Below, in pieces: positions 1 through 6,170 of a stretch of DNA of 10,132 nucleotides. Under the pieces are notes generated by a model, which was not told where the DNA came from, did no database searches, and was given only the letters and a program-made list of their open reading frames with translations. The translations under genes and the position numbers were made by a program. The first letter of the stretch is position 1, and every line of letters starts with the position of its first letter. The stretch covers positions 1 through 10,132 of the forward strand of contig CALZHX010000120.1 of assembly GCA_945787435.1 (NCBI GenBank), read 5' to 3'. Origin of the DNA: an uncultured Woeseiaceae bacterium. Lineage in GTDB: Bacteria > Pseudomonadota > Gammaproteobacteria > Steroidobacterales > Woeseiaceae.

Positions 1-540
1 ATGGCAGGAGGACGACTCGTTATCCGGCCACCTGAAGACGCAGGATACGTCGCCAGGGAGACGGCGATCATTGGTAACACCTGCCTGTACGGTGCAACCG
101 GTGGATTACTGTACGCCGCGGGCACGGCGGGTGAACGATTCGGCGTCCGCAATTCCGGCGCGACTGCGGTCATTGAGGGTACGGGCGATCACTGCTGCGA
201 GTACATGACCGACGGTGTCGTCACGGTGCTCGGTCCGACTGGCGTCAATTTCGGTGCAGGCATGACGGGCGGTTTCGCATATGTGCTCGACATAGATCGC
301 CGCTTCGTCGATCGCTACAACCACGAACTGATCGACATTCACCGCATCACGCCAGAAAGCATGGAGGCGCACCTGCACCACCTGCGGTCGATGATCATGC
401 AGCATGTTGAATCGACAGGCAGCGCCTGGGGTGAGCAGATTCTCGATGACTATCGCACATTCCTGCCCAAGTTCTGGGTTGTTAAACCCAAGGCCGCTGA
501 ACTCGGGTTGTTGATCCAGTCTCTGCGGCAGGCGGCCTAG
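1..540 (+). CDS. gltB: Glutamate synthase large subunit, C-terminal part (5'-truncated by window)
   Basis: This is the last 179 residues of the GOGAT large (alpha) subunit. The enzyme is cytoplasmic and makes two glutamates from glutamine and 2-oxoglutarate. The visible part is the C-terminal beta-helix (GXGXG) domain, recognisable from IIGNTCLYGATGG (about residues 24-36), GERFGVRNSGA (44-54), EGTGDHCCEYMTDG (59-72) and GVNFGAGMTGGFAYVLD (82-98). The catalytic Ntn amidotransferase, FMN and 3Fe-4S domains would lie upstream of the window. The ATG at base 1 is an internal Met in a conserved stretch (family members read GGR-IRPP here), so it is not the start; the full protein should be about 1500 residues. 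The TAG stop at 538-540 lies 4 bp before gltD, the usual gltBD arrangement. Identification is firm. Confidence 0.95.
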   Translation: MAGGRLVIRPPEDAGYVARETAIIGNTCLYGATGGLLYAAGTAGERFGVRNSGATAVIEGTGDHCCEYMTDGVVTVLGPTGVNFGAGMTGGFAYVLDIDRRFVDRYNHELIDIHRITPESMEAHLHHLRSMIMQHVESTGSAWGEQILDDYRTFLPKFWVVKPKAAELGLLIQSLRQAA

Positions 541-544
541 ATCG

Positions 545-1954
545 ATGGCAAAGCATCCACTGCAATTCCTGGAAATTCCGCGCCGCGATCCGGACAAGGA
601 AGCACCGGAACAGCGCATCAAGCACTTTGGCGAGATCTACGGTCATTACGATGGTGCCAATGCGGCAGCACAGGCAGGCCGCTGCCTGTCCTGTGGCAAT
701 CCCTACTGCGAATGGAAATGCCCGGTTCACAATTACATCCCGAACTGGTTGGACCTCATCGAACAAGGCAAGTTGTTCGAGGCGGCGGAACTGTCACACC
801 AGACGAATTCCTTGCCGGAGATCTGCGGCCGTATTTGTCCACAGGACCGACTGTGCGAGGGCGAGTGCACGCTAAACAACGGCATCGAAGCCGTATCCAT
901 CGGCAATATCGAAAAGTACATAACGGACGAAGCACTGGCACAAGGATGGCGGCCGGACATGTCGCACATCACGGATTCCGGAAAGTCGGTGGCTGTCGTC
1001 GGTGCCGGGCCAGCCGGTCTCGCTGCGGCCGATGTGCTGACCAGGCAGGGTATCCGACCGGTGGTATTCGATGCTTATCCGGACATCGGTGGTTTGCTGA
1101 CTTACGGTATTCCGCCTTTCAAGCTCGACAAGCAGGTTGTCGCGAAGCGCCGTGAAATTCTCGAAGGCATGGGCGTGCAGTTCGTGTTGAATACGCGGAT
1201 AGGTGACGACAAACCTTTTGCAGAGTTGCTCAGCGAGTACGATGCTGTGTTCCTCGGCATGGGTACCTACAAATATGTTCGCGGCGGCTTCCCCGGTGAA
1301 GACACACCTGGTGTTTACGAGGCACTGCCGTACCTGGTTGCCAATGTTTATTGCGAACTTGGCTATGAAGAGCAGCCGATTCCCTACATCGACATGGCGG
1401 GCAAAAATGTCATCGTGCTCGGTGGTGGCGATACGGGCATGGACTGCGTTCGCACAGCGATTCGGCAGGGAGCGACGAGAGTGCGGTGCGTCTACCGGCG
1501 CGACGAGGAGAACATGCCCGGGTCACGGCGTGAGGTTCAGAACAGCAAGGAAGAAGGCATCGAATTCCACTTTAACCGGCAACCGCTCGAAATCGTTGGG
1601 GAAGAGAACGTAACGGGCGTCAAAGTTGTGACCACTGAGCTTGGTGAGCCCGATAGCACCGGTCGCAGGCGGCCCCAGCCCGTTGCAGGCACTGACGAGG
1701 TGCTCGAGGCCGACGCCGTCATAGTCGCGTTCGGATTTCAGCCGAACCCGCCAGCATGGTTTGAGGATCATGCGATTGAAGCATTACCGAGTGGTCGCAT
1801 CCGTGTTGCGACGCATGGCGAGTATCCGTTTCAGACAACAAACCCGAAAGTGTTTGCAGGCGGCGATATGGTGCGTGGCTCAGACCTTGTCGTCACAGCC
1901 GTCTTCGAAGGTCGCGAAGCAGCAAAAGCAATTGCGGACTACCTGGAAGTGTAG
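545..1954 (+). CDS. gltD: Glutamate synthase small subunit, NADPH-type
   Basis: This 469-residue protein has the normal length of the GOGAT small (beta) subunit, which takes electrons from NADPH through FAD and passes them via iron-sulfur clusters to GltB. Domains in order: an N-terminal Cys-rich 4Fe-4S domain (Cys47, 50, 55, 59 in CLSCGNPYCEWKC, then Cys94, 98, 104, 108); an FAD-binding Rossmann motif GAGPAG at 153-158; an NAD(P)H-binding motif GGGDTG at 292-297; and a C-terminal second FAD contact, GGDMVRGSDLVVTA. All expected motifs are intact. The ATG follows the gltB stop by 4 bp and I see no strong Shine-Dalgarno sequence, so translation is probably coupled to gltB. A short hairpin (GAGGA/TCCTC, 1969-1981) follows the stop but has no T-tract, so it is a weak terminator candidate. 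Confidence 0.97.
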   Translation: MAKHPLQFLEIPRRDPDKEAPEQRIKHFGEIYGHYDGANAAAQAGRCLSCGNPYCEWKCPVHNYIPNWLDLIEQGKLFEAAELSHQTNSLPEICGRICPQDRLCEGECTLNNGIEAVSIGNIEKYITDEALAQGWRPDMSHITDSGKSVAVVGAGPAGLAAADVLTRQGIRPVVFDAYPDIGGLLTYGIPPFKLDKQVVAKRREILEGMGVQFVLNTRIGDDKPFAELLSEYDAVFLGMGTYKYVRGGFPGEDTPGVYEALPYLVANVYCELGYEEQPIPYIDMAGKNVIVLGGGDTGMDCVRTAIRQGATRVRCVYRRDEENMPGSRREVQNSKEEGIEFHFNRQPLEIVGEENVTGVKVVTTELGEPDSTGRRRPQPVAGTDEVLEADAVIVAFGFQPNPPAWFEDHAIEALPSGRIRVATHGEYPFQTTNPKVFAGGDMVRGSDLVVTAVFEGREAAKAIADYLEV

Positions 1955-2050
1955 GCGCCGGCCTGGCGGAGGAGTTTCCTCAAATCGACCTCAAGCAGGA
2001 ACTTTAAGTGAACATTCACCGTCCTGCGGAACCATGAGTATCTGCTTTCA

Positions 2051-2088
2051 CCAATACCGGCCGCTTACGGCCAGAAGCGGACGGTTGG
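2051..2088. repeat. Imperfect inverted repeat between gltD and the DUF3788 gene
   Basis: The arms pair as CCAA, a TA bulge, CCG, a G/A mismatch and CCGCTT, against AAGCGG, CGG and TTGG, with an 8-nt loop (2067-2074). That is 13 base pairs in 38 nt. It lies between the convergent 3' ends of gltD and the DUF3788 gene, so it could act as a two-way terminator, although neither side has a T-tract. It also resembles short palindromic intergenic repeats that many Gammaproteobacteria carry around a GCGGAC core; that resemblance is from memory. The pairing is directly visible; the role is inferred. Confidence 0.5.
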
Positions 2089-2090
2089 CG

Positions 2091-2513
2091 CTACTTGAAA
2101 TTCTCCTTGATCGCGATCAGCTTCTTCGTGGTGCTCAGATCTGCGACTTTTCGAATGTTGACTGTCAATCCCCGGGTCTTGCCGAAGTGCCTGGCATCGA
2201 CGAATTGCTCAATGTACTTCTTTCTCAACGTACTATTGACTATCAGGCTCTCTGCTCGATCCGGAAAATAAAACGTCGTTGTGAACTTCTTGCGATAAAC
2301 ACTTACCCAGCAAATCGTCCTGGTCTTCCTGGTAATCTTGTATAGCCAGCTCTTGCCGTCGATGTAATAACGCCATTCGCCGGTGTAATCGGGATAGTTG
2401 CTCTCCAGGAATGCGGCAAACTCGTCCCATGCGTCCTTTGCGTCGACAAGGTGGCGCTTTAATACCTTGTTGTCCGGGTATTCATTCTTGTCGTTCAAGC
2501 ACGGCTCATTCAC
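2091..2513 (-). CDS. DUF3788 family protein
   Basis: A small, soluble protein of unknown function, 140 residues from the start chosen here. I recognise DUF3788 by its order of conserved blocks: a proline-rich N-terminal LND/YPD segment, WDEFAAFLESNYP, EWRYYIDGKSWLYKI, ICWVSVYRKKFTTTFYF, and a C-terminal YGK-like region (here HFGKTRGLTV) ending KLIAIKENFK. The rich Trp/Tyr/Phe content and alternating strands suggest a compact alpha/beta fold. There is no signal peptide or membrane segment. GTG at 2513 is preferred because GAGGAG lies 6 nt upstream and the protein then begins at the conserved NEPCLND block. An upstream in-frame ATG at 2537 (148 residues) has no ribosome site. The gene is A+T-richer than its neighbours and stands alone, which fits acquisition by transfer. 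No function can be given. Confidence 0.85.
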   Translation of the reverse strand: MNEPCLNDKNEYPDNKVLKRHLVDAKDAWDEFAAFLESNYPDYTGEWRYYIDGKSWLYKITRKTRTICWVSVYRKKFTTTFYFPDRAESLIVNSTLRKKYIEQFVDARHFGKTRGLTVNIRKVADLSTTKKLIAIKENFK

Positions 2514-2519
2514 AGGATG

Positions 2520-2525
2520 CTCCTC
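2520..2525 (-). promoter_or_regulatory. Ribosome binding site fixing the GTG start of the DUF3788 gene
   Basis: On the minus strand GAGGAG lies 6 nt before GTG at 2513, ideal spacing. It falls inside the longer reading frame that would begin at ATG 2537, so it argues for the shorter protein. Confidence 0.65.
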
Positions 2526-2555
2526 ATGCGCGGCCAATATTGTACTTGCCCGAAC

Positions 2556-2584
2556 ATTGTTCGCTGGACTGGGAAGCTCGTCAA
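2556..2584 (-). promoter_or_regulatory. Candidate sigma-70 promoter for the DUF3788 gene
   Basis: On the minus strand TTGACG (2579-2584, 5 of 6 matches to the -35 consensus) is followed after 17 bp by AACAAT (2556-2561, 4 of 6 matches to the -10). Transcription would start near 2549. That leaves a leader of about 35 nt to the GTG start at 2513, which suits the ribosome site at 2520-2525. This is a pattern match only. Confidence 0.35.
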
Positions 2585-2649
2585 TTGTGGGATGTACGCC
2601 AATTGGAGCCGGTCAAAGAGGCGCTTGGGGCAGGCCATCGCGCCAAAGT

Positions 2650-2696
2650 CTGTGGTCCGTTAAACTGGGGCCATACCACACAGCGGACAGCCACAG
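2650..2696. repeat. Imperfect inverted repeat just upstream of the lipoprotein gene
   Basis: The left arm, CTGTGG (2650-2655) plus TCCGTT (2656-2661), pairs with AGCGGA (2682-2687) and CCACAG (2691-2696). There is a 20-nt loop, a 3-nt bulge (2688-2690) and one G-U pair, giving 12 base pairs. The right arm ends 2 nt before the Shine-Dalgarno of the lipoprotein gene. In RNA the hairpin could therefore influence ribosome access, or it may simply be an intergenic repeat. It shares AGCGGAC with the hairpin at 2051-2088, so the two may be diverged copies of one repeat family. Confidence 0.45.
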
Positions 2697-2698
2697 CC

Positions 2699-2704
2699 AG
2701 GAGA
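2699..2704 (+). promoter_or_regulatory. Ribosome binding site of the putative lipoprotein gene
   Basis: AGGAGA lies 4 nt before GTG at 2709 and 7 nt before GTG at 2712. The spacing favours the second GTG. Confidence 0.6.
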
Positions 2705-2711
2705 ATTAGTG

Positions 2712-3206
2712 GTGAGGTTGATTACAGTATTCGGACTGGTCTTGCTAACAGCTTGTTCACAGACGCCAGGCGATACCTCTACGACTACAACAACATTGTC
2801 AGATGCCGACATCCTGCTCGCGATCAGTTCTGGCGACGAGATTTGGATTCGTGAGGACATGCCATATCAACTGCGAGGCGTTGTTCCGATAGACCAAAAT
2901 AGCCCTTCATCAATTGAAGCCTCGATAGTAGTAGATTCGGCAGGTGTTCCCGATGTTGAGTTGCCATCGGTCTTTCCAGCTAACTTGATGCGGCCTATTT
3001 ATTGCGGTGGCCACATGGAGGGCGGAGTGATTGAAGAATCCACCTGTTTCATTAGTACGGCTGCTGCGCCCAATTGGATTCAAATAGACGGGGAAATAGC
3101 TGTTGGCAACGTAGACGAGTCAATTAAAGGCCATGTTCTTTGCCTGTCCTTCGTAACTGATGGCGGCGTACCAAACGCCGTCTGCAGAAGATACGACTAC
3201 TTGTAG
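2712..3206 (+). CDS. Putative lipoprotein of unknown function
   Basis: A 164-residue protein that I do not recognise as any named family. It begins with a very short signal peptide (MRLITVFGLVL) ending in a lipobox LTAC, so Cys15 should be lipid-modified. The +2 residue is Ser, not Asp, which favours sorting to the outer membrane. A Thr-rich linker (about 22-28) follows, then an acidic globular domain with four further cysteines (98, 112, 144, 158) that could form two disulfides in the periplasm. The C-terminus is rich in beta-strand-like sequence, with no repeats or membrane helix. The start is one of two adjacent GTG codons; the second is better spaced from AGGAGA, and the first would add one residue. 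The gene is A+T-richer than its neighbours and converges on pdsS. It is real as a coding sequence because signal peptide, lipobox and ribosome site agree; its function is unknown. Confidence 0.7.
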   Translation: MRLITVFGLVLLTACSQTPGDTSTTTTTLSDADILLAISSGDEIWIREDMPYQLRGVVPIDQNSPSSIEASIVVDSAGVPDVELPSVFPANLMRPIYCGGHMEGGVIEESTCFISTAAAPNWIQIDGEIAVGNVDESIKGHVLCLSFVTDGGVPNAVCRRYDYL

Positions 3207-3294
3207 GACACCATCTGGTCGAACGTCGGCTTTGGCAGATAGCAGCTGCTCCCTCAGGGCACGTGATCCACGGGGACGTACCGAAACAGGCTAA

Positions 3295-5331
3295 CTAATC
3301 TGGTGTCACCGGCAACGAAACGCGAAATGTAACACCGCCGTCGGTATTCTCAGCATCGATCTTCCCGCCATGGCCTTCGGCGATGAGTTTCGACACGTAC
3401 AGCCCTAAACCTAAATGTTTGCCGTCCTCGCTCTGTCGCATCGACACCATCGAGTCGAACATCTGGTGGCGCATGCGCTCCGGTAACGGTGAACCCGGGT
3501 TCGTCACGCTTAGCAGAAATGTGACGCGCTTCTTTTCGAGTCCGATGACGATCGTATCGTTCTCACCACTGAATCCAACCGCATTGTCGACGAGTTTGTC
3601 GAGCATCTGGATGATCAGCTCGGGAGATCCCTGCATCGCAGCTGACTCGAGGTCTGAGTCGAATTCGAATGTTCGCAGTGGGTAAACGTCACGGTACGCA
3701 ACGACTGTCGAATTCAGGACAGCGCAAAGGTCGAAAGACTCCGGTTCCGCATGTGCCATCAGTTCTTCAACCCGGCTGGCCTCACTCATCGCAGTAAGGA
3801 TGCGGCGCAATCGATCGGCACCACTGCGAGCGCGTGCAGCATAGTCTGCCGATGCCTCGTTGAGTGGTTCGTGCTCGAGGTTCTCAAGTGAAGACGTAAC
3901 GATGGCGAGCGGCGTGCGTAATTCGTGCGATAACTTCGATGCCAACGTACGCAAGTAATCGTTGTAGTCTGCAAGCTGCCGCAGCACATGCGAGAAACTG
4001 CGCGACAGGTCGCCAACCTCGTCACCAGACAGTGCACTGGGTAGGGATGATCTCAACTTGTCACTATCGAGCGCATCTTCCGCGGCGACGCTGAGCCGGC
4101 GAATGCGCCGTGAAAGCCAGGTGGCGTAGCCGAGCAACGTTGCCGCGACCAGCAATGTCGCAATCAACGTAACGTTCATAAGTCGCACAAGCCCCTGGTT
4201 TCTCAGGCTTAGAATCGCATCAGTTCCTTGCTGCAGTACGAAAGCGCCGATCGGTTCACCAGCAACGACAATCGGCTGTGCAACCGCGACGACCGCACGC
4301 CCACCTTCCGCGCTCCTGAACCAGCCAGCAGACTCTTCACCGGACAGGGCCTGGGAGACATAGTCGCGCTGTTCGCGGCCACTGGGATCTGGTTCTGCCA
4401 GCTCTGCAGCATCGCCAGTCTCGACGAGCGCGTTATAGAGAACACGCAACCAAATCGAGCGAATACTCGTATCTTCCGCTGCCACCTTCGACAAATTACC
4501 ACTTGCCGCAATTCGCCAACCGGATGTGTCGACCACGGTGAGCCGCATGCCAGGTTGAGCAAGACCATCGGTGACGCGACTGAGGTCCGGTGACACGGTG
4601 ACAAACGCTGCAGGCTTGCGTGAAGAAAACGTCGTACTCCGCGCGGGCGACTGCAGCTCCGAAATTGTGTTGTAGACGATAATTCCCAGGTGAGTGCCAA
4701 GCCTGCTCGCGGGGATTCTTGCTTCGATCTGGTAGCCGCCCGGAACGTCTCGCCAGGCAGCGATGATTGAAGGGTCGGGTTTTATACCGTAGTCGTTGCG
4801 AACAACAGCGATGACTGTACCGGGCGCTTCGGCTGAGAACACAATAGTTTCGTTCAGGTACAACGGGCTCGTGTTGACCAGGCTTACAGCATCAAAAAAA
4901 GTCGGCCCGCTGTCCGGGACGCGTGAACCGGGGCGGGCGAAAACTACGTTGTCATCGCGAATTTCAGCGTACAGGTAGGCTGCCTCATCAACTACGCCAA
5001 CAGCGAAATGAACGGGACCGTCTGTACCGCGTAGCGTGCGTAACGAGGATCGCTCGATCGACCAGTCGTCGAAATATCCATCGATCTCGGGACGACCGTT
5101 AAGCGGATGCCCGTACATCTGGTCGCCGACCGTTTCATCGCCACGTGGACCATGCGGAAACTCTTCCGGGTACGAGGCGAGTGAGTCGCCGATATATCGC
5201 GCGGTGCTGGCGAGCATCTGTTGCTGGCCGGTACGCAATGCCGACTCCGTTTCGCGAATAAATTTGTAGCCGGCCCAGGGCAATACCAGCGTCAGCAAAC
5301 TGACGAGGAGCAACTGCCGCTTGAGATTCAT
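3295..5331 (-). CDS. pdsS: Proteobacterial dedicated sortase system histidine kinase
   Basis: A 678-residue inner-membrane sensor kinase, the length expected for the sortase-associated family (TIGR03785 type). Layout: membrane helix 6-25; a large periplasmic region of about 26-383; a second helix of about 384-406; a HAMP linker of about 407-458; HisKA with the phospho-acceptor His469 in SHELRTP; and HATPase_c with Asn583 in the N box (DKLVDNAV) and the G2 box GLGLY at 641-645. The G1 box reads NPG (611-613) in place of D-x-G, a variant found in many CusS-like kinases. Residues of about 80-230 resemble a family 9 carbohydrate-binding module (IDGYFDDW at 83-90, YLYAEIRDD at 119-127, a WRDVPGGYQIEARIP block at about 193-207). 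The start lies 15 nt after the pdsR stop with no strong ribosome site, so the two are probably one transcript. It should phosphorylate PdsR. The stimulus is unknown. Confidence 0.93.
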   Translation of the reverse strand: MNLKRQLLLVSLLTLVLPWAGYKFIRETESALRTGQQQMLASTARYIGDSLASYPEEFPHGPRGDETVGDQMYGHPLNGRPEIDGYFDDWSIERSSLRTLRGTDGPVHFAVGVVDEAAYLYAEIRDDNVVFARPGSRVPDSGPTFFDAVSLVNTSPLYLNETIVFSAEAPGTVIAVVRNDYGIKPDPSIIAAWRDVPGGYQIEARIPASRLGTHLGIIVYNTISELQSPARSTTFSSRKPAAFVTVSPDLSRVTDGLAQPGMRLTVVDTSGWRIAASGNLSKVAAEDTSIRSIWLRVLYNALVETGDAAELAEPDPSGREQRDYVSQALSGEESAGWFRSAEGGRAVVAVAQPIVVAGEPIGAFVLQQGTDAILSLRNQGLVRLMNVTLIATLLVAATLLGYATWLSRRIRRLSVAAEDALDSDKLRSSLPSALSGDEVGDLSRSFSHVLRQLADYNDYLRTLASKLSHELRTPLAIVTSSLENLEHEPLNEASADYAARARSGADRLRRILTAMSEASRVEELMAHAEPESFDLCAVLNSTVVAYRDVYPLRTFEFDSDLESAAMQGSPELIIQMLDKLVDNAVGFSGENDTIVIGLEKKRVTFLLSVTNPGSPLPERMRHQMFDSMVSMRQSEDGKHLGLGLYVSKLIAEGHGGKIDAENTDGGVTFRVSLPVTPD

Positions 5332-5346
5332 GTTGTTTGCTGCGCG

Positions 5347-6105
5347 CTAGACGGCGAGCCAGCGATAGCCCATGCCATACACGGTCTCGATCGCGTCGAA
5401 TCCTGAATCTATGGCAACGAATTTGCGACGAATGCGTTTTACGTGCGACGTTATCGTGTTGTCGTCGAGAACTGCCTGCGCCGCGTCCATCAATTGTTGC
5501 CGGTTCTTCACGTGGCCCGGGTAACGGGCCATCGCGTGCACGAGCCAAAACTCGGTCAGGGTGAGGCCGACCGCCTGATCCTGCCAGTGAATGGTCATGC
5601 GGTCCGTGTCGATCTCGAGGTCGCCGCGAACAATACGACTGTCTTTTGACTGCGGTTTCTGCAATGCATCCAGTCGACGGAACAGTGCAGCAACGCGCGC
5701 CATCAGGTGCGGCAGGCTGATGTCCTTGGTCAGGTAGTCATCTGCGCCCAACCGCAAGCCGGAAACAGCATCAAATTCACTGTCGCGGGCGGTCAAAAAA
5801 ATGATGGGCAACTCGGCGGCGCGAGACCGCAATTCGCGACAGAGCTCGAAGCCTCCCTCCACATCATCCTTGAGATTGATGTCGATGACGACAAGGTCAG
5901 GCAGGCGCACATCGAATGCCTGCAGCGCATCGGCGCGAGCTTCATACGCGTCGACGCCGTAACCCTCGCGCTCAAACGCCGCAACGTAGTTCTCGCGAAT
6001 TGCGGCTTCGTCTTCAACGATTGCGATCTTCTTGGCCAGGTCGGTCTCCGGAGTGATTTCGGGTTGGTCGCCACAATTTGCCACATTACGCCGGTGTATT
6101 GCCAT
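5347..6105 (-). CDS. pdsR: Proteobacterial dedicated sortase system response regulator (OmpR family)
   Basis: A cytoplasmic transcription regulator, partner of PdsS. It has a receiver domain (KKIAIVEDEAAIRENY onward) and a C-terminal OmpR/PhoB winged helix (ending HVKRIRRKF and YGMGYRWLAV). Counted from a Leu start at 6039, the acidic pair is Glu9/Asp10, the phosphorylated residue Asp53 (VVIDINL), the conserved Thr83 (FLTARD) and Lys105 (YLTKD). All key residues are present. The start is uncertain. ATG at 6105 (252 residues) and GTG at 6084 have no clear ribosome site and add a non-conserved leader. CTG at 6039 has GGAG 6 nt upstream and gives 230 residues, the usual length for such regulators. 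An even longer frame to 6198 would run into the target gene and is unlikely. The gene is divergent from the target gene and upstream of pdsS. By family and position it most likely controls the target-sortase pair. Confidence 0.92.
   Translation of the reverse strand: MAIHRRNVANCGDQPEITPETDLAKKIAIVEDEAAIRENYVAAFEREGYGVDAYEARADALQAFDVRLPDLVVIDINLKDDVEGGFELCRELRSRAAELPIIFLTARDSEFDAVSGLRLGADDYLTKDISLPHLMARVAALFRRLDALQKPQSKDSRIVRGDLEIDTDRMTIHWQDQAVGLTLTEFWLVHAMARYPGHVKNRQQLMDAAQAVLDDNTITSHVKRIRRKFVAIDSGFDAIETVYGMGYRWLAV
6046..6049 (-). promoter_or_regulatory. Possible ribosome binding site for a CTG start of pdsR
   Basis: On the minus strand GGAG lies 6 nt before CTG at 6037-6039, exactly where the receiver domain begins. 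CTG starts are rare, so this is suggestive only, but no other candidate start has a comparable site. Confidence 0.4.
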
Positions 6106-6150
6106 GCCGCAGACCACGCATTGACCGTTTGCCTTGTTGGAATTGACCGT
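6098..6150. promoter_or_regulatory. Candidate PdsR operator: tandem repeats at 22-bp spacing
   Basis: ATTGACCGT occurs twice without mismatch, at 6120-6128 and 6142-6150, 22 bp apart. A weaker copy, ATTGCCATG, sits at 6098-6106, again exactly 22 bp away. Halfway between the first two, at 6112-6115, GACC recurs in the 11-bp register. OmpR/PhoB-family regulators typically bind direct repeats with an 11-bp period, so this fits autoregulation and control of the divergent target gene. The repeats lie 20-73 bp before the target ATG. I found no convincing -10 element for the target, which would suit an activator-dependent promoter. Confidence 0.45.
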
Positions 6151-6157
6151 GACAAAT

Positions 6158-6163
6158 AAGGAG
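6158..6163 (+). promoter_or_regulatory. Ribosome binding site of the sortase target gene
   Basis: AAGGAG lies 7 nt before the ATG at 6171. It fixes the start and with it the signal peptide. Confidence 0.75.
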
Positions 6164-6170
6164 AACGGCG

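Noticed and set aside
1..3. ATG at base 1 as a true gene start
   Set aside because: The encoded protein begins in the middle of the conserved GltB C-terminal domain, so this is an internal methionine at the window edge.
2659..2665. GTTAAAC as an integron attC core (GTTRRRY)
   Set aside because: No matching RYYYAAC core is found within about 130 bp upstream and no integrase is present; the match is probably chance.
3241..3250. Perfect palindrome AGCAGCTGCT after the lipoprotein gene
   Set aside because: Only 10 bp with no loop or T-tract and no link to a start site; too weak to call a terminator or operator.
6121..6149. TTGACC at 6121 as a -35 element for the target gene
   Set aside because: Nothing resembling a -10 lies 16-18 bp downstream; the sequence there is the second repeat copy, so a binding-site reading is better.
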